From Sipunculus nudus (taxonomy: Eukaryota; Annelida; Sipuncula; Golfingiida; Sipunculidae): 64,000 nt of DNA. The notes beneath the pieces were generated by a model. The model was not told the origin of the DNA and did no database searches. It worked only from the letters and a program-made list of their open reading frames with translations. The translations under genes and the position numbers were made by a program. The stretch lies in assembly GCA_026874595.1 (NCBI GenBank), contig CM049318.1, positions 57,696,250 to 57,760,249 of the forward strand. The letters run 5' to 3'. Positions 23,392-33,773 of this stretch are shown in pieces. Positions within the stretch are counted from its first letter, which is position 1; every line of letters starts with the position of its first letter.

Positions 23392-25921
23392 TATAATTAT
23401 AAATTATCTGTAGCATAAGTTTGTGATGCAAGTTGAATATACTGCTAAAGTTAGGTCAACAGAGCAAGCTGTAAGTATAGCAAGGTGTTTTGTGTGCAGT
23501 GTAGCATATACATCATTGATGTCAGTCCCTGCCTTTTACACATGATTTGGTTTTACCATTTGTACATATCACAGATATTTGAAGATGCTAATTTTATCAT
23601 CCATGCTGTCAGAGTTGTGTAAAAGATCAAAGGGCATTGAATTACTTGTTTTTTTATTACATTTATTTTTATATGTTCATAATAATTCGTGACTTGAGAT
23701 ATTTTTGTAGATCTGTCAGAGGTTGCTACAAAAATATTGGTAATATATTTTTTTTGTTTTAATATATCATTTTATGATTATTTGTAAAATATATTTTATG
23801 CAGTAACATGGATCAAGTTCACTGTGGACCATTTTACTAGATTTTATATCATGCTGGTTGAAGGTAACTTTGATAGCTGTGTAATTATGAAAATTTTTTT
23901 CTTAAGTGAAACCCTGCTGAAGTTGAGGTTTTTGGGTGAGAGGCATAGTAATTATGACTTGCGTAAGAGTGAATAGTAGGCCTTCCAGTGCAACCATACC
24001 AGAAATAGCAAATATGCTATTAGTCATTGCAACAGGACCAATAGTATCCTTTGTTCCTTTTACGTCCATAATAAGTTTTACCAGCTTTGGTTTGTCTGTT
24101 AGCAGCCTTACTTAAAATAAACAATGGATTTAAATGGATGTTGTGAAGGGTTGGGATATCACAAAAGAAATAGTCCTTGGAATTAAGGAGGTAATCTGGA
24201 TCACCGTAATATGTTTTGTTTAAAAGATCCATGACCAGACAATGGCAGTTCAAGACTGTTGTTCTTCACTGGTATCAGAAGAAACTTGAAGGGTACATTT
24301 AGGAAAGAGATGAAAATTTCAACCATACAGGTATTACTTAAGTCAAACTGCCTTTGTTCTGGCAGGCATAGCTGACTGTGATGCAACCATCAAATTGACT
24401 TACATTGACCTACATTTATTTTGGCTTAGAATCATATATTTTCTGTGCTTACATGACACACACTGAAGTTAAATCAAGTCATATTCCAGACATGGGTGTC
24501 CCAGGATGTTTGTGCTGGTATATATATATATATACAGTCTCTGAGTGCTTCCTAGTTTAAAGGCAGCTGTCCGCCTACATTTTGTGTAGAATATATGTGA
24601 TTTCTGGCTTACTCTCTGTACATATGAATGAATTGTGGGTAATTTCTGTTAAGAAAAGCTGTAATGTCGCCTCTATGACAGATGTATAAGCTTGTGTATC
24701 TATAAGCTGTTAGTAAATCTTGTACATCGCCAATATTGGCAAACAAATAAACATGAAACTAGCTGGTTGCATATGTGTCCCTAATTGCGAACGCCCTTAA
24801 CATAATTGGTTTCATCTGACTTCCTGAAATTTTTCCTTGTTGAATGTGTTTTGATTATTTGAGCCCCCCCCCACATGTTATAAACATGTAGATACATACA
24901 GAACAAGCAGCTTGTATTTGATGTGATTAGCATTTTCTGAACTATTTTTATAAAAGGTTCAGAGGATTGTCATTAGTTAATATATGTCAGATAGCAAAAT
25001 AGGTTACTTTCAAATTTTTCTTGCATTATATAAATCTTGCCGTTTAATAGTATTACTTTCCTGCTTTCTGTAATGTTTAATGAAACAATTACTGCTTCAT
25101 AAACTTTATTTGTAGCGTAGTAATTAGCATATCATTCAGTACATCTGTATATGATCTAAGTTAAAGGAATTAAGAGTCATTTATCATTGATTTTACCGAA
25201 ACAATCATCACTTAGTATAATTAACCATTCTATACATGTTGATACAGTGTATAGTAAAACAATAAAAAATCACATATCAGTGTTCTAAACATCGAACAGT
25301 CATTGTCTATCAAACTATATCTGTAGATTAGCAATTACCAAGCAGTCATTACACAAGATTAGATTAGCAATGAGCAAAGCAATCGTTACACAAGATTATG
25401 ATTTATATCAGAAAACTAAAACAGTCGCATCATTTGTGTACATCAATATTACAATTCGTCCAAAATGTGTAAATATTAGATATAATTCTGATTAATTCAG
25501 TGTTGGGTACAATTTTGCTCAGTAAAACAGTAACCTCAGTGGACGTTTGATCTGTTGTCCTACAATTTCCTCAGGAGTGTAGGAGCTTTTAATATCTCAG
25601 GATTTAAAACAAGGCAGCATGCAGGCAGATTTCGACAGAGTACTTAATAAGTGTGATATACTGTTATAATCCAAACATCTTATTACCACAAGATTTTGTT
25701 TATTTTCTGACAAGTTTTCACGAAGTTTATCATGTCGGTATATATGTGTATGTGCATGCCTTTTTGAAATTTGTTATATTATGTACCATTGTATTGTAAT
25801 TTGAAATGAAAAGTGCTTCAATTTGCTCAATTTTACCCTCAAAATAAAAAAAAATTAGGTCTTGCCTCCCATTCTATTTTAAGAGGTGTGAATCAGCCCG
25901 TATACTGTATATATAGTAATC
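23392..25921. other. AT-rich stretch, no gene seen
   Basis: I find no exon with convincing composition and splice sites, and no repeat family shared with the rest of the window. The segment ending at AATAAA (24746-24751) has the look of a 3' UTR end, and a second AATAAA with an A-run lies at 25843-25855. Either could be the CDCA7 poly(A) site or that of another transcript. Confidence 0.4.
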
Positions 25922-26071
25922 ACAGTTGCTCAAATCGCTGTTTGTAGGGTCATTATGCAAGAAAACCTGTAAAGCCGTTTCTGCTACACACCGGTCCCGT
26001 GTGTAATAGAAACTGCTTTATACGTTGTTTTCTTATATAATAACCCCACAGATAGCGATTCGAGCAACTGT
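25922..26071. repeat. 150-bp imperfect hairpin (fold-back sequence)
   Basis: The two ~70-base arms are inverted copies: ACAGTTGCTCAAATCGCTGT reads into the loop from 25922, and the right arm ends ...AGCGATTCGAGCAACTGT at 26071. Arms match at roughly 80 per cent with a loop near ACCGGTCCC (25990-25998). It has no target duplication I can see. It may be a fold-back element, or its transcript could be a long-hairpin small-RNA precursor. Confidence 0.8.
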
Positions 26072-27011
26072 ATACTTCTCATGCATATCCTCTTTGAATT
26101 GCTTTCTTGGGTGACATAGAATATTTGCATATATGTAAAATCGTTTAAACATTTATTATTTTCACTGTAATTTGTATCATTGTCGAGTTCGTAATTGTGA
26201 TAGTCCCATGAAATGAACACGTGTATAGTGGTGAATGGTTGATGTTGTATATTACCAGTCTTACAGCATGTGCGAGTGTTCGCGTCTTTATACAGAAGAG
26301 AGCAAAGGGATTTAGGTCTTCAGAGACATCTTGTGGGGAAAATAATCAACAGCGGCTCATGAAATATTTGTGTTTTATGTATTATCCATGTATTCTGCCT
26401 TTTATAACATTTTATGCCGGAGCTTTGTAATAAGTAATGTGGTTTTATAAGTGATAACAGATGGACTGTTCCATCATTACAGTGTCAATCAGGAGTCGTG
26501 TGCTACAAGTGCGATCAGAGGGTAGCGGTGGTGACCCCTGGTGGGATTTGCCATCATTAGCTTGTGCGACACACGTACATGGTCTTACCATTGTAGGCCT
26601 TTTGTCAAACATATCAATAGTTTTGCTCACTGCCATCGTTTAGATGAACTGCCTTTGATCATTGCCTTTAACTATTTCTTGATGCCGTTTACAGTTGTCA
26701 GATTTTGAATAAAAGTATTTTTTTTCATTTGCTTTTCTGTTTTTATCTTTTTAAGAGTATACATGTTTGAGACTGTTAAGAGTATATGTTTTATCGGTCA
26801 GTTGTCCATGTTGCTTCCAGTGCTATATCACTATAGTCATGTCACAAAACACGGACCCACACGTCATAAGAGCCTTTTCCAAAAGCATGCGCACTTGGCT
26901 TGCGTAACAGTCGTCAGCCGGGCCGTGTCAGACTCAGAGTCACGTGAGCCAGCATCGCCGATTTTACTGGCTCAGCTGTCAGACCCTCAGTCGTAAAGAG
27001 CTGTCACAGTT
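26072..27011. other. Unassigned segment, GC content rising toward 27 kb
   Basis: No recognisable gene. From about 26870 the sequence turns GC- and CpG-rich. Several short open frames on both strands look like by-products of the GC content. Confidence 0.4.
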
Positions 27012-27026
27012 GCGATGGCTCAGTCT

Positions 27027-27447
27027 TGCCAAGACCGCCTGCCCGATCCAAGTCACAGGAAGTCCGGCTCTTCGCGGTAGGAGTTGTTCTGTCGGCGACC
27101 TGGGTTTCTCTGCTTGTGTTGGGGCCTTTCTATTGTGGTGCGCGTTCTGCTCGGCTGTGTGTCCCTCAGGGATGTTGCTCGTGACCGGGTATTTTGGGGC
27201 AGCGGCTTTGCTGCTGATATCCGTGTGGTGAGTGGCCCGCTCGGGGCTTTGTGGGTGTGGATGGTGTAGCTTTCTCGGTCACTGGTACGGGTATACGGTG
27301 GCGGCTTTCGCGGCTTCTTGGCTTGGCTGTGTGGCATCTCGTCTGTCGGCTCTTCAAAATTCATAGTTTAAAGAGACAGGCCGGGGCGGTGGTTCCAGAC
27401 CACCTCAACCGTGTCTGTCCAGTGACTCAACAGACTAGATCTAGCTA
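27027..27447. mobile_element. Probable insertion 1 of 2 bounded by a 15-bp direct repeat
   Basis: GCGATGGCTCAGTCT occurs at 27012-27026 and again at 27448-27462, as expected of a target duplication around a ~421-bp insertion. The insert is GC-rich and has no recognisable coding domain. Its class is unknown. Confidence 0.5.
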
Positions 27448-27462
27448 GCGATGGCTCAGTCT

Positions 27463-27929
27463 AGGTGAAGCAAGAGAAGTTTTATACTGACCTCAAAATG
27501 TGGCTCGACTGGCAAAAGATCAGTGGTAAACGGAACCCCGGCACTATCACCCCACTCGAGAAAGTGGGGGAGGGGTAGAAAGGCGGCGGAGCACCGCAGC
27601 GCCCGACTTCAAATGCAATAAACGGGCCGTCCATCGGATGAGGACGTAAAATGGCGGCCCCGTGTCCAGAAGGGGATGGGCACGAAAAAGACCCCATACT
27701 GTTTTTCGACAGAAGAGTAGGCCAGCCTGTTGCCGGCAGTATGGAACCCGGCCCTTTATAGAGTCAGTCGTTTGGTGGATAAAAGATAGGGGGACCACGA
27801 AAGGATCAGGGACAAGGCTCCAAGACGTGAAAACCGGGGTTCCGGTTAGGACAAGCAGGGACAAGGCTCAAGGCATGATGAACCCCTAGTTATTGCCTGC
27901 ATGGTGTAACGGGTATGGATGGATGGATG
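27463..27929 (+). mobile_element. Probable insertion 2 of 2: retroposon-like segment with (TGGA)n tail
   Basis: It lies between GATGGCTCAGTCT at 27450-27462 and at 27930-27942. The + strand end is GTGTAACGGGTATGGATGGA plus further TGGA units, a short 3' tandem tail as left by many non-LTR retrotransposons. No reverse transcriptase is seen, so this would be a 5'-truncated or SINE-like copy of about 467 bp. It uses the 3' copy of the first insertion's duplication as its own target. Confidence 0.55.
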
Positions 27930-27942
27930 GATGGCTCAGTCT

Positions 27943-28391
27943 CCCCTGTTTTTGTGCCAATCTCACCTGCCTTTCCGGCTGCCCAGCCAACCATTCTGTC
28001 CATACGGCACTGATTGTAAACTGAACTTGAAGACAGGTTTTGCACGACATTTAGACATCTTGTTGAAATCTTCCAAGCATGAAATCAGCTACGATGACCT
28101 AAATTTTGTAAGCTACACAGCAAAACGTTTTTCCCAAAGCCGGGGGGGGGGGGGGGGGAAGCTTTTAATTCGGAAAAACGGTGTTACCGATAAACAGTCA
28201 GAGGTCTGGCAGCGAGTTCGTACGACAGTTAATGCCATATGCCATGTTACCCGGGGAACATCATGTTTATTTTCGACCTACGAAATGGAAGACTGGGACA
28301 TAAAAAATATATATATATAGATTTACTGCAGAGCTTGACATTAAAATATCCGTCTAACCTGTGTTAAGTAAATGTGCTGCATGCCCTTTTT
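27943..28391. other. Unassigned segment with a G run
   Basis: Mixed composition. It contains a G homopolymer at about 28142-28158 and a short AT run at 28307-28319. An open frame spans part of it but is broken in character by the G run and is not recognised. Confidence 0.4.
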
Positions 28392-28900
28392 AGCGAACCT
28401 GTGAGCTTATGCGATGGTGCGGCGGCGTCCTTCGTACATCGTGCGTCGTCTGTACGTTAACCATAGCTATCTCAAAAACGGCAGAAGCTAGTATCACCAA
28501 TTTTTTTGCCAATTATCAGTCATCTGAAAAACTATCGGATTTTGTTTTTTTTTTCTAACAGCATTTTCTTAGATCTTATAGGGAAAAAGCTAAAAAAAAA
28601 AATAAATAAAAATCTTCTTCTCTGAAACTGTCCAGCCATATTGTCCAATATTTCACAGAAATGATCCCTGGAACAATCTTGCTCAAGTTAGTTCAAATTG
28701 GTTCCAGTATGGAGATTTTTGGCCGAGTTTCAGGAGGTTGAACTTAGTCATCTGTCCAAAATAGCACACTAAAATTAAAATCTCAGAAACGGCTAGAGCT
28801 ATAATTACCAAATTTTATACCAATGTTTGTCATATCTGATTTTGAGGTATTGGTGGCGCCACCTACATTGGTGTGGTTTTTACAAGCGAAAATGTAATTT
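28392..28900 (+). mobile_element. Truncated hairpin/tandem-core type element
   Basis: It starts with TTTAGCGAACCTGTGAGCTT followed by CGTCGTCTGTACGTTAACC, the kind of left-end plus degenerate GTCC-like segment seen in families A-D. It continues with two half-related blocks (CTCAAAAACGGCAGAAGCTA and CTCAGAAACGGCTAGAGCTA) and GGTGGCGCCACC at 28853. No right end is found. Confidence 0.5.
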
Positions 28901-29220
28901 TAAACTCTTCTAGCTTATACACTGATTTATGGTGAAACTGTTAAGCTGATTTGTTTAAACCTTACAAGAATTATTCTATGGTAGGATTCTGCCAGTTTCA
29001 TAAGAATAGATTGGGTAAATACAGCTTTAAAAGAGGCATTGTAGCCAATACGCGACGCCGGAGATCCTTGTTCCTCCTGTACGGGAGGTAAAATATCACC
29101 TCTTTTGCAGGCGATTACCGGCAGGTGCGCCACTGTCGCAGCAGTCAGTGGGGGAAAAAACAAAAATGGCTGACGCTTAGTTTGTCTAGTCAGACTGTGA
29201 TTACCGGTGACGCAGAGAAA

Positions 29221-29256
29221 ATGCCAGGATACCACTGCTGTGCGTACAATTGTACG
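29221..29256 (+). pseudogene. THAP-like zinc finger start, disrupted
   Basis: ATG opens MPGYHCCAYNCT and then TAA TAG. The pattern Met-Pro-x-x-x-Cys-x-Ala-x-x-Cys resembles the first zinc-binding motif of THAP domains, in which Cys-x-Asn-Arg follows. Here an Asn-Arg pair is available in another frame one base away, suggesting a frameshift. A GTAATA donor within the last codons is an alternative explanation. Only 12 residues are readable. Confidence 0.4.
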
Positions 29257-29567
29257 TAATAGAGCCGAAAGATGAAGAATCTAGAAATTTACCCGTATAT
29301 GAAATATTATTCATGCGACCTGACATTGAATTGCAACATCATAGAAACCTCTTGCGTGGGGAGAGAATAAACACTCTCGAACGATAATATTAATAAATTT
29401 ACCTTTTGAATAAAAATCATTTGTAAGAATTCTTGTACATATAGGTTATGTTGATGATATAACATATACTTAATATTATAATAAATTACATTATCTTATG
29501 AGATGATGACAACATAAACCAGTAAAGTTTGCTGTTACCAAAATAATATATATCTACTACTTGTATA

Positions 29568-29625
<58 letters not shown>

Positions 29626-30401
29626 GAATATATACTTATCGGTTGTCCAAATTTTTTAAAATTATATAATGTAAATTATTTTTATATAAATAATACAATA
29701 TATAAAATGTTACATTTCAAGATTGGGAAAAGGAAGGTTAAAGATATTTCTACTGGTCGGTTACAATACTAAATATTTTTGTGTCAAAGTACAACATATA
29801 AAAGTATATATTGATATAATATGTATTACATTAACATGTGTGTATGTGTGAGTTATATATAATTAAGCAGATGCATGTGGCTCTGAGCCTGTGTGTGTTA
29901 TCATACAGATAAATATATCAGATATATACACGTGTTTATCGTAAAGTACCGTCTATATATATGTGTGTGTGTGATTTGGGTGTTCATTTATGTATATACA
30001 CTATACATGCATACTAATAAACAAACATATATACATCTGAAACATTTATATAATTGAAAAAATACAAATGCACAGAGCCACATACATCCATTTGTACATA
30101 TTTGCATATAATATATGAAGAATGAAAAAAAATAAAATTTAATAATTATATATAATATAAATATATTATCATTATATATAATATATATATAATTATAATA
30201 TTTATTTATATAATATATAGGCCTATTATATATATTTTTATGTAATTATTTATATTCTAATTTATTACCATTCTTCATATCAGCCTATATATATATTATA
30301 TATTATATTTTAATAGGCATATATGTATACATATAACAATTTGTATATAAAAGAAAGGGTATATTTCTTCATTTTATTCAGATGTTTTGCATTTGTATTC
30401 T
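29257..30401. other. AT-rich segment with microsatellites
   Basis: Over 1.1 kb of very AT-rich sequence with (TA)n at 29567-29630 and repeated TATAT/ATATA blocks to about 30310. No gene is seen. If the inverted ends described above belong to one element, this is its degraded interior. Confidence 0.7.
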
Positions 30402-30680
30402 TTATTCATCAACCACTATATTATCCATGTACACAGAGCTCAAACGGAGAAGTAGTTGTTCTCTGCTGCCAGCTCCATGTACTCGCCGACGTTTGTCATA
30501 TGCCGTGTCGATGAGTTCTGGCCCAATACGGTCCGCCTGTTGAGCAAGCCCAACAAGTTCGGCCTTTTTGTATCACGCACACTGAATTCCTAGAGCAGAT
30601 AGGTAATTTTCAGTTTTTACGGTTTTAACACTATCATCCGTTGCTGATGACGATTCTGATGCACGATTACTGTCGGCCAT
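30402..30680 (-). pseudogene. SAP-like domain protein fragment with internal stop
   Basis: Read on the minus strand from ATG at 30680: MADSNRASESSSATDDSVKT, then a stretch ending YLSALGIQCA, a TGA at 30575-30573, then YKKAELVGLAQQADRIGPEL and IDTAYDKRRRV, ending at TAA at 30404-30402. The arrangement (leucine-rich helix, loop, then K-K-A-E-L-V-x-L) is that of a SAP-type DNA-binding motif. Related lineage-specific proteins occur in invertebrate transposon-rich families. The TGA fits a CpG decay of CGA (Arg). It is a pseudogene, or the first exon of a broken transposon gene. Confidence 0.5.
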
Positions 30681-30887
30681 ATTTGCTTTCGCCCGCAATG
30701 CTGATGGTGCAGCAGCACTTACGCGCCTCCACTACAGGAGATCCCCGGCCGCGTATTGAAAAAGGCTTTCTGTGTTTGAAAACAGATTTGACAACATGCT
30801 GAGTTTCAGCGGCCAAGTCAAGAGGTTACTCAGTACAAACAGGTGGGGTCCAGACATCACCATGGCAACTGACCTGGCTGTGGCCGG

Positions 30888-30952
30888 TGTCTAGACAATG
30901 TGTCTAGACATCTAGACACAACGTCTAGACGTCTAGACACATTGTCTAGATG
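30888..30952. repeat. 61-bp palindrome made of six TCTAGAC units
   Basis: TCTAGAC or TCTAGA starts at 30890, 30903, 30911, 30924, 30932 and 30945 (the 30932 unit immediately after a G). The outer arms TCTAGACAATGTGTCTAGAC (30890-30909) and its inverse (30931-30950) match perfectly, and the 21-base middle is itself nearly self-complementary. The whole can fold as a cruciform or hairpin. It adjoins nothing I can identify as a transposon end. Confidence 0.9.
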
Positions 30953-32179
30953 CAGAATTCCCAGATTCTTGGAACTATATCTTTCAACTGTTTGAAAAAA
31001 TTTGGTTTGCATTTTAAGTGAATCAAGTTTATCATTAGGTCACATGTGAACTGCTGTGCCCTCATTGGTTGACCTCTGACCCCACGCTGCCCAGCGTCCA
31101 TTTGTGCGTCTGTTTCCACACATAAACCCACATATCTCAGGAACCGTTTGACTGATCAGGCTAAAAATTTTACACAAATGTAGCCCTTTGACAGCTTTAT
31201 AACATACACTAAAGATGGTGGCGCCACCTGCAACCATTTTTGCAAAGCGTCCTTCTGTTCATCTGCCTTGGGATAATATCACTCATATCTCAGCAGTGGT
31301 TTGACTTTTCCACCTGAAATTTTGCAGGTTTATACATCCTGGACAGCTCTCTTGATTTTATGACAGGCGGCGCCACCTACATTCACGTTTACTCTGCAGA
31401 CATCCAAGCCCATATCTCGGGAACCATTTGACCGATAGGGCCAAAATTTTGCTTGTGTATAGATTTCACATAGCTCTTCATCATAGGCAAAACTGGTGGC
31501 GCCACCTGCAACCATTTATGCACAGCATCCATCTGTTCATCTGCCTCGGGATAAAATCACTCATATCTCAGCAGTGGTTTGACTTTTCCATCTGAAATTT
31601 TGCAGAATTATACATCCTGGACAGCGTCTCGATTTTATGACAGGTGGCGCCACCTCCATTCAAGTTTACTCTGCAGACATCCAAGCTCATATCTCGGTAA
31701 CCGTTTGACCGATTGGGCCAAAATTTTGCATGTGTATAGATCTTACATAGCTCTTCATCATAGGCAAAACCGGTGGCGCCACCTGCAACCATTGATGCAC
31801 AGCGTCCATCTGTTCATCTGCCTTGGAATAAAATCACTCAAATCTCAGCGATGGTTTGACTTTTCCACCTGAAATTTTGCAGGTTCATACATCCTGCACA
31901 ACTCTCTTGATTTTAGGACAGGTGGCGCCACCTACATTCAGGTTTACTCTGCAGACATCCAAGCTCATTTCTTGGGAACTGTTTGACCGATTGGGCCAAA
32001 ATTTTGCATGTGTATAGATCTCAGATAGCTCTTCGTCATAGGCAAAACTGGTGGGGCCACCTGCAACCACTTATGCACAGCGTCCATCTGTTCATCTGCC
32101 TTGGGATAAAATCACTTATATCTCAGCAGTGGTTTGACCTATCCACCTGAAATTTTGCAGGTTTATAAATTTACACAAA

Positions 32180-32989
32180 TGTGCTACCCGCCCAGTGTAT
32201 GTCAAATGAAATTTCATAAATAATGAAAAAAGTTGGGAAAACATAATTTCTGCAGTGCATTAACAGGTCAGTTTATATTAAACTGGAATATCAGATCATA
32301 AAGTGTAGTGGGAGAGACAGAGTTAATAATATTTGGTAAAGTTGTCAGCTTTTGTTGTCATCCTGTTTGTTTACTTCCGTGCTGGCGACGCTGGTGGATT
32401 ATTCAATAGTATTTTGTTTATTATGTAAGTAAATGGACTTACTGTACCATGATTTATTATAATAAGATGACAGAAAGTTCTAGAGAATTCAGGCAATGTG
32501 TAATTTCCAATAGGTAAATTCTAGAAAATCCCGTAGGTGCTAGTCTTGACAAGAAACGACTTGATTATTCTAGAGACTTCTAGAAGTTTCGGTTATCCAG
32601 GTATAAATAGGGCGGTGTCAAGGCCGGTCAGAAGGAAGGGAAGGAAAGTGAATGAATTTGGAAGTTACCGTCAACTGGTGACAAGTCGTTTATGTCAACG
32701 ACGGATTAGTTGAACACCGAGCTGGGCGTGTTATAAATTCCGCGAGGACAATATTAGTCCTGGAGAGAATATAGATAGTTGCAGCCAATCAGGGCGTTAG
32801 AAGATTTACGTGATTTGTATTTGTTGAAGACGTTGTTATTGTGAGATTGGAGCCAGTTGACGACGGTGGCCCATTGTTGGATGTTACCGGAATAAACCGT
32901 GTTCTTCAGTTCAGACAACGAGTGGTGTTTTGAACTTTTCAGTGTGAAAGAACTCGGAAATATATGTCCGCTGCGTGTGTGGTGTGACA
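32180..32989 (+). mobile_element. Probable solo LTR (about 810 bp) inside C2
   Basis: The segment splits a C unit: GCAGGTTTATA lies on the left and TACATCCTTGACAATTTTCT on the right, contiguous in other units. It begins TGTGCTACCC and ends GGTGTGACA, the TG...CA style of LTRs. It has a promoter (TATAAATA at 32602), CCAATC at about 32786, and AATAAA at about 32891 in a TTCTTCAGTTCAGACAACG context typical of an R-U5 region. I could not find matching target duplications, and the left boundary has a C-leader-like ACACAAATGT, so the exact start is uncertain. No internal retrotransposon genes are present. Confidence 0.6.
32473..32610 (+). promoter_or_regulatory. Heat-shock-type promoter: three HSE clusters and a TATA box
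   Basis: Alternating GAA/TTC pentamers, the binding pattern of heat-shock factor (HSF), occur in three groups. 32473-32490 has four (GAA, TTC, imperfect GAG, TTC). 32519-32531 has TTC and GAA plus a weak third. 32568-32590 has five in register (TTC, imperfect GAG, TTC, GAA, TTC), of which TTCTAGAAGTTTC is a perfect three-unit element. TATAAATAG starts 12 bases after the last unit, and an initiator-like TCAGAAG lies near 32628. HSF trimers bind three or more such units, so heat or stress induction is a reasonable inference. Confidence 0.6.
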
Positions 32990-33354
32990 TACATCCTTGA
33001 CAATTTTCTCGATTTTATGACAGGTGGCACCACCTACATTCACTTTACGCTGCCGATATCCATGCCAATATGCAACACACCTCACTCTATTCCCCTTGCC
33101 AATTAATCCATGCCTCACTTCACCTGTCCCAATCCTTTTTGCGGATACACATAGTCGCTTGCCGACTACCCATATTCTAGTTTTAAAATGTCCTAGTCTG
33201 AAACTTGCAGGTCCGAAACGTCCATGTTGCTGAAAACATAATGACTTAGGTAGATATGCAGGACTTAAGAGGATCAATATTAAATTTTAGAAATAAACCT
33301 CCATTCATACTCCCAAACTTTGCACAAGTTCGCATTAGGCCTGTAGGCCCTGTT

Positions 33355-33773
33355 TCAATAATCAGTTTTCTTTTTAGTGCAATTAAACCAAATCTACAAT
33401 TCGACCTAAAAATACCTCGTTTACACACGTTCCTGTCAGCATGCACAGTTTTTAAATAAGTTGGCTAAACCAGGCCTCTGCATGTCGCTAACAGATTTGA
33501 TACTTCGCTCAATCGGACAATACCGACTGATTGTCGCTAGGGTCGACAGTAATTCAAAGAGTGAAACTTTGGATGTCTTTTTTATCAATGAAGCTGCGGA
33601 CCAGCCGCAGTGACCAACCAGCTCAAGACCGTTAGGCCGTTTGGGTGGATCTCCATGCGTAATCCGCATGCGTAGTACGTATCCCCAACGATCGTTTTTT
33701 TATATAGGCTGCGCATGCGTATATAGTCCGCACCACGTGTTGATAACCGAATCTAGATTTCCTTTTTCTTTTT
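33355..33773. other. Unassigned segment with CGCATGCG repeats
   Basis: No gene seen. It contains several GCATGCGTA-type palindromic motifs (near 33655, 33670 and 33713) and a CACGTG near 33736. Confidence 0.4.

Larger units (their letters stand above)
29046..30758. mobile_element. Decayed DNA transposon with inverted ends and inward-facing gene starts
   Basis: CAATACGCG...GCCGGAGATCC at 29046-29067 is matched in inverse orientation by GGAGATCCCCGGC...CGCGTATTG at 30737-30758. The similarity continues inward through CCTGTA...GGAGG and a GCAGCAGT-type block to an ATGGC(T/C)GAC on each side (29166 on +, 30680 on -). The left interior carries a THAP-like start and the right interior a SAP-like pseudogene, both reading inward. 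The centre is AT microsatellite. THAP domains are DNA-binding modules of several transposase families (P element, Kolobok). The superfamily cannot be settled without an intact core. Confidence 0.55.
31040..33354 (+). mobile_element. Family C element C2, interrupted by a solo LTR
   Basis: It shares the leader of C1 (CACATGTGAACTG, CCAGCGTCCATTTGTGCGTC) and its right flank (TATGCAACACACCTCACTCT to GTAGGCCCTGTTT). Core units of about 275-287 bp have ACAGG(T/C)GGCGCCACCT near 31364, 31639 and 31917, and a further unit is split by the insertion at about 32169-32989 and resumes at 32990. The left hairpin of C1 is missing here, so the 5' end is truncated. Confidence 0.7.

Noticed and set aside
26461-26560. 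Acceptor-like GATAACAG followed by an open stretch with CYKC-like cysteines
   Set aside because: It could complete the AG split codon of CDCA7, but the product has no resemblance to the family's tail, and the distance and context give no support.
27053-27364. Overlapping open frames on both strands in the GC-rich block
   Set aside because: Several frames are open at once, as expected from GC content; none shows a domain.
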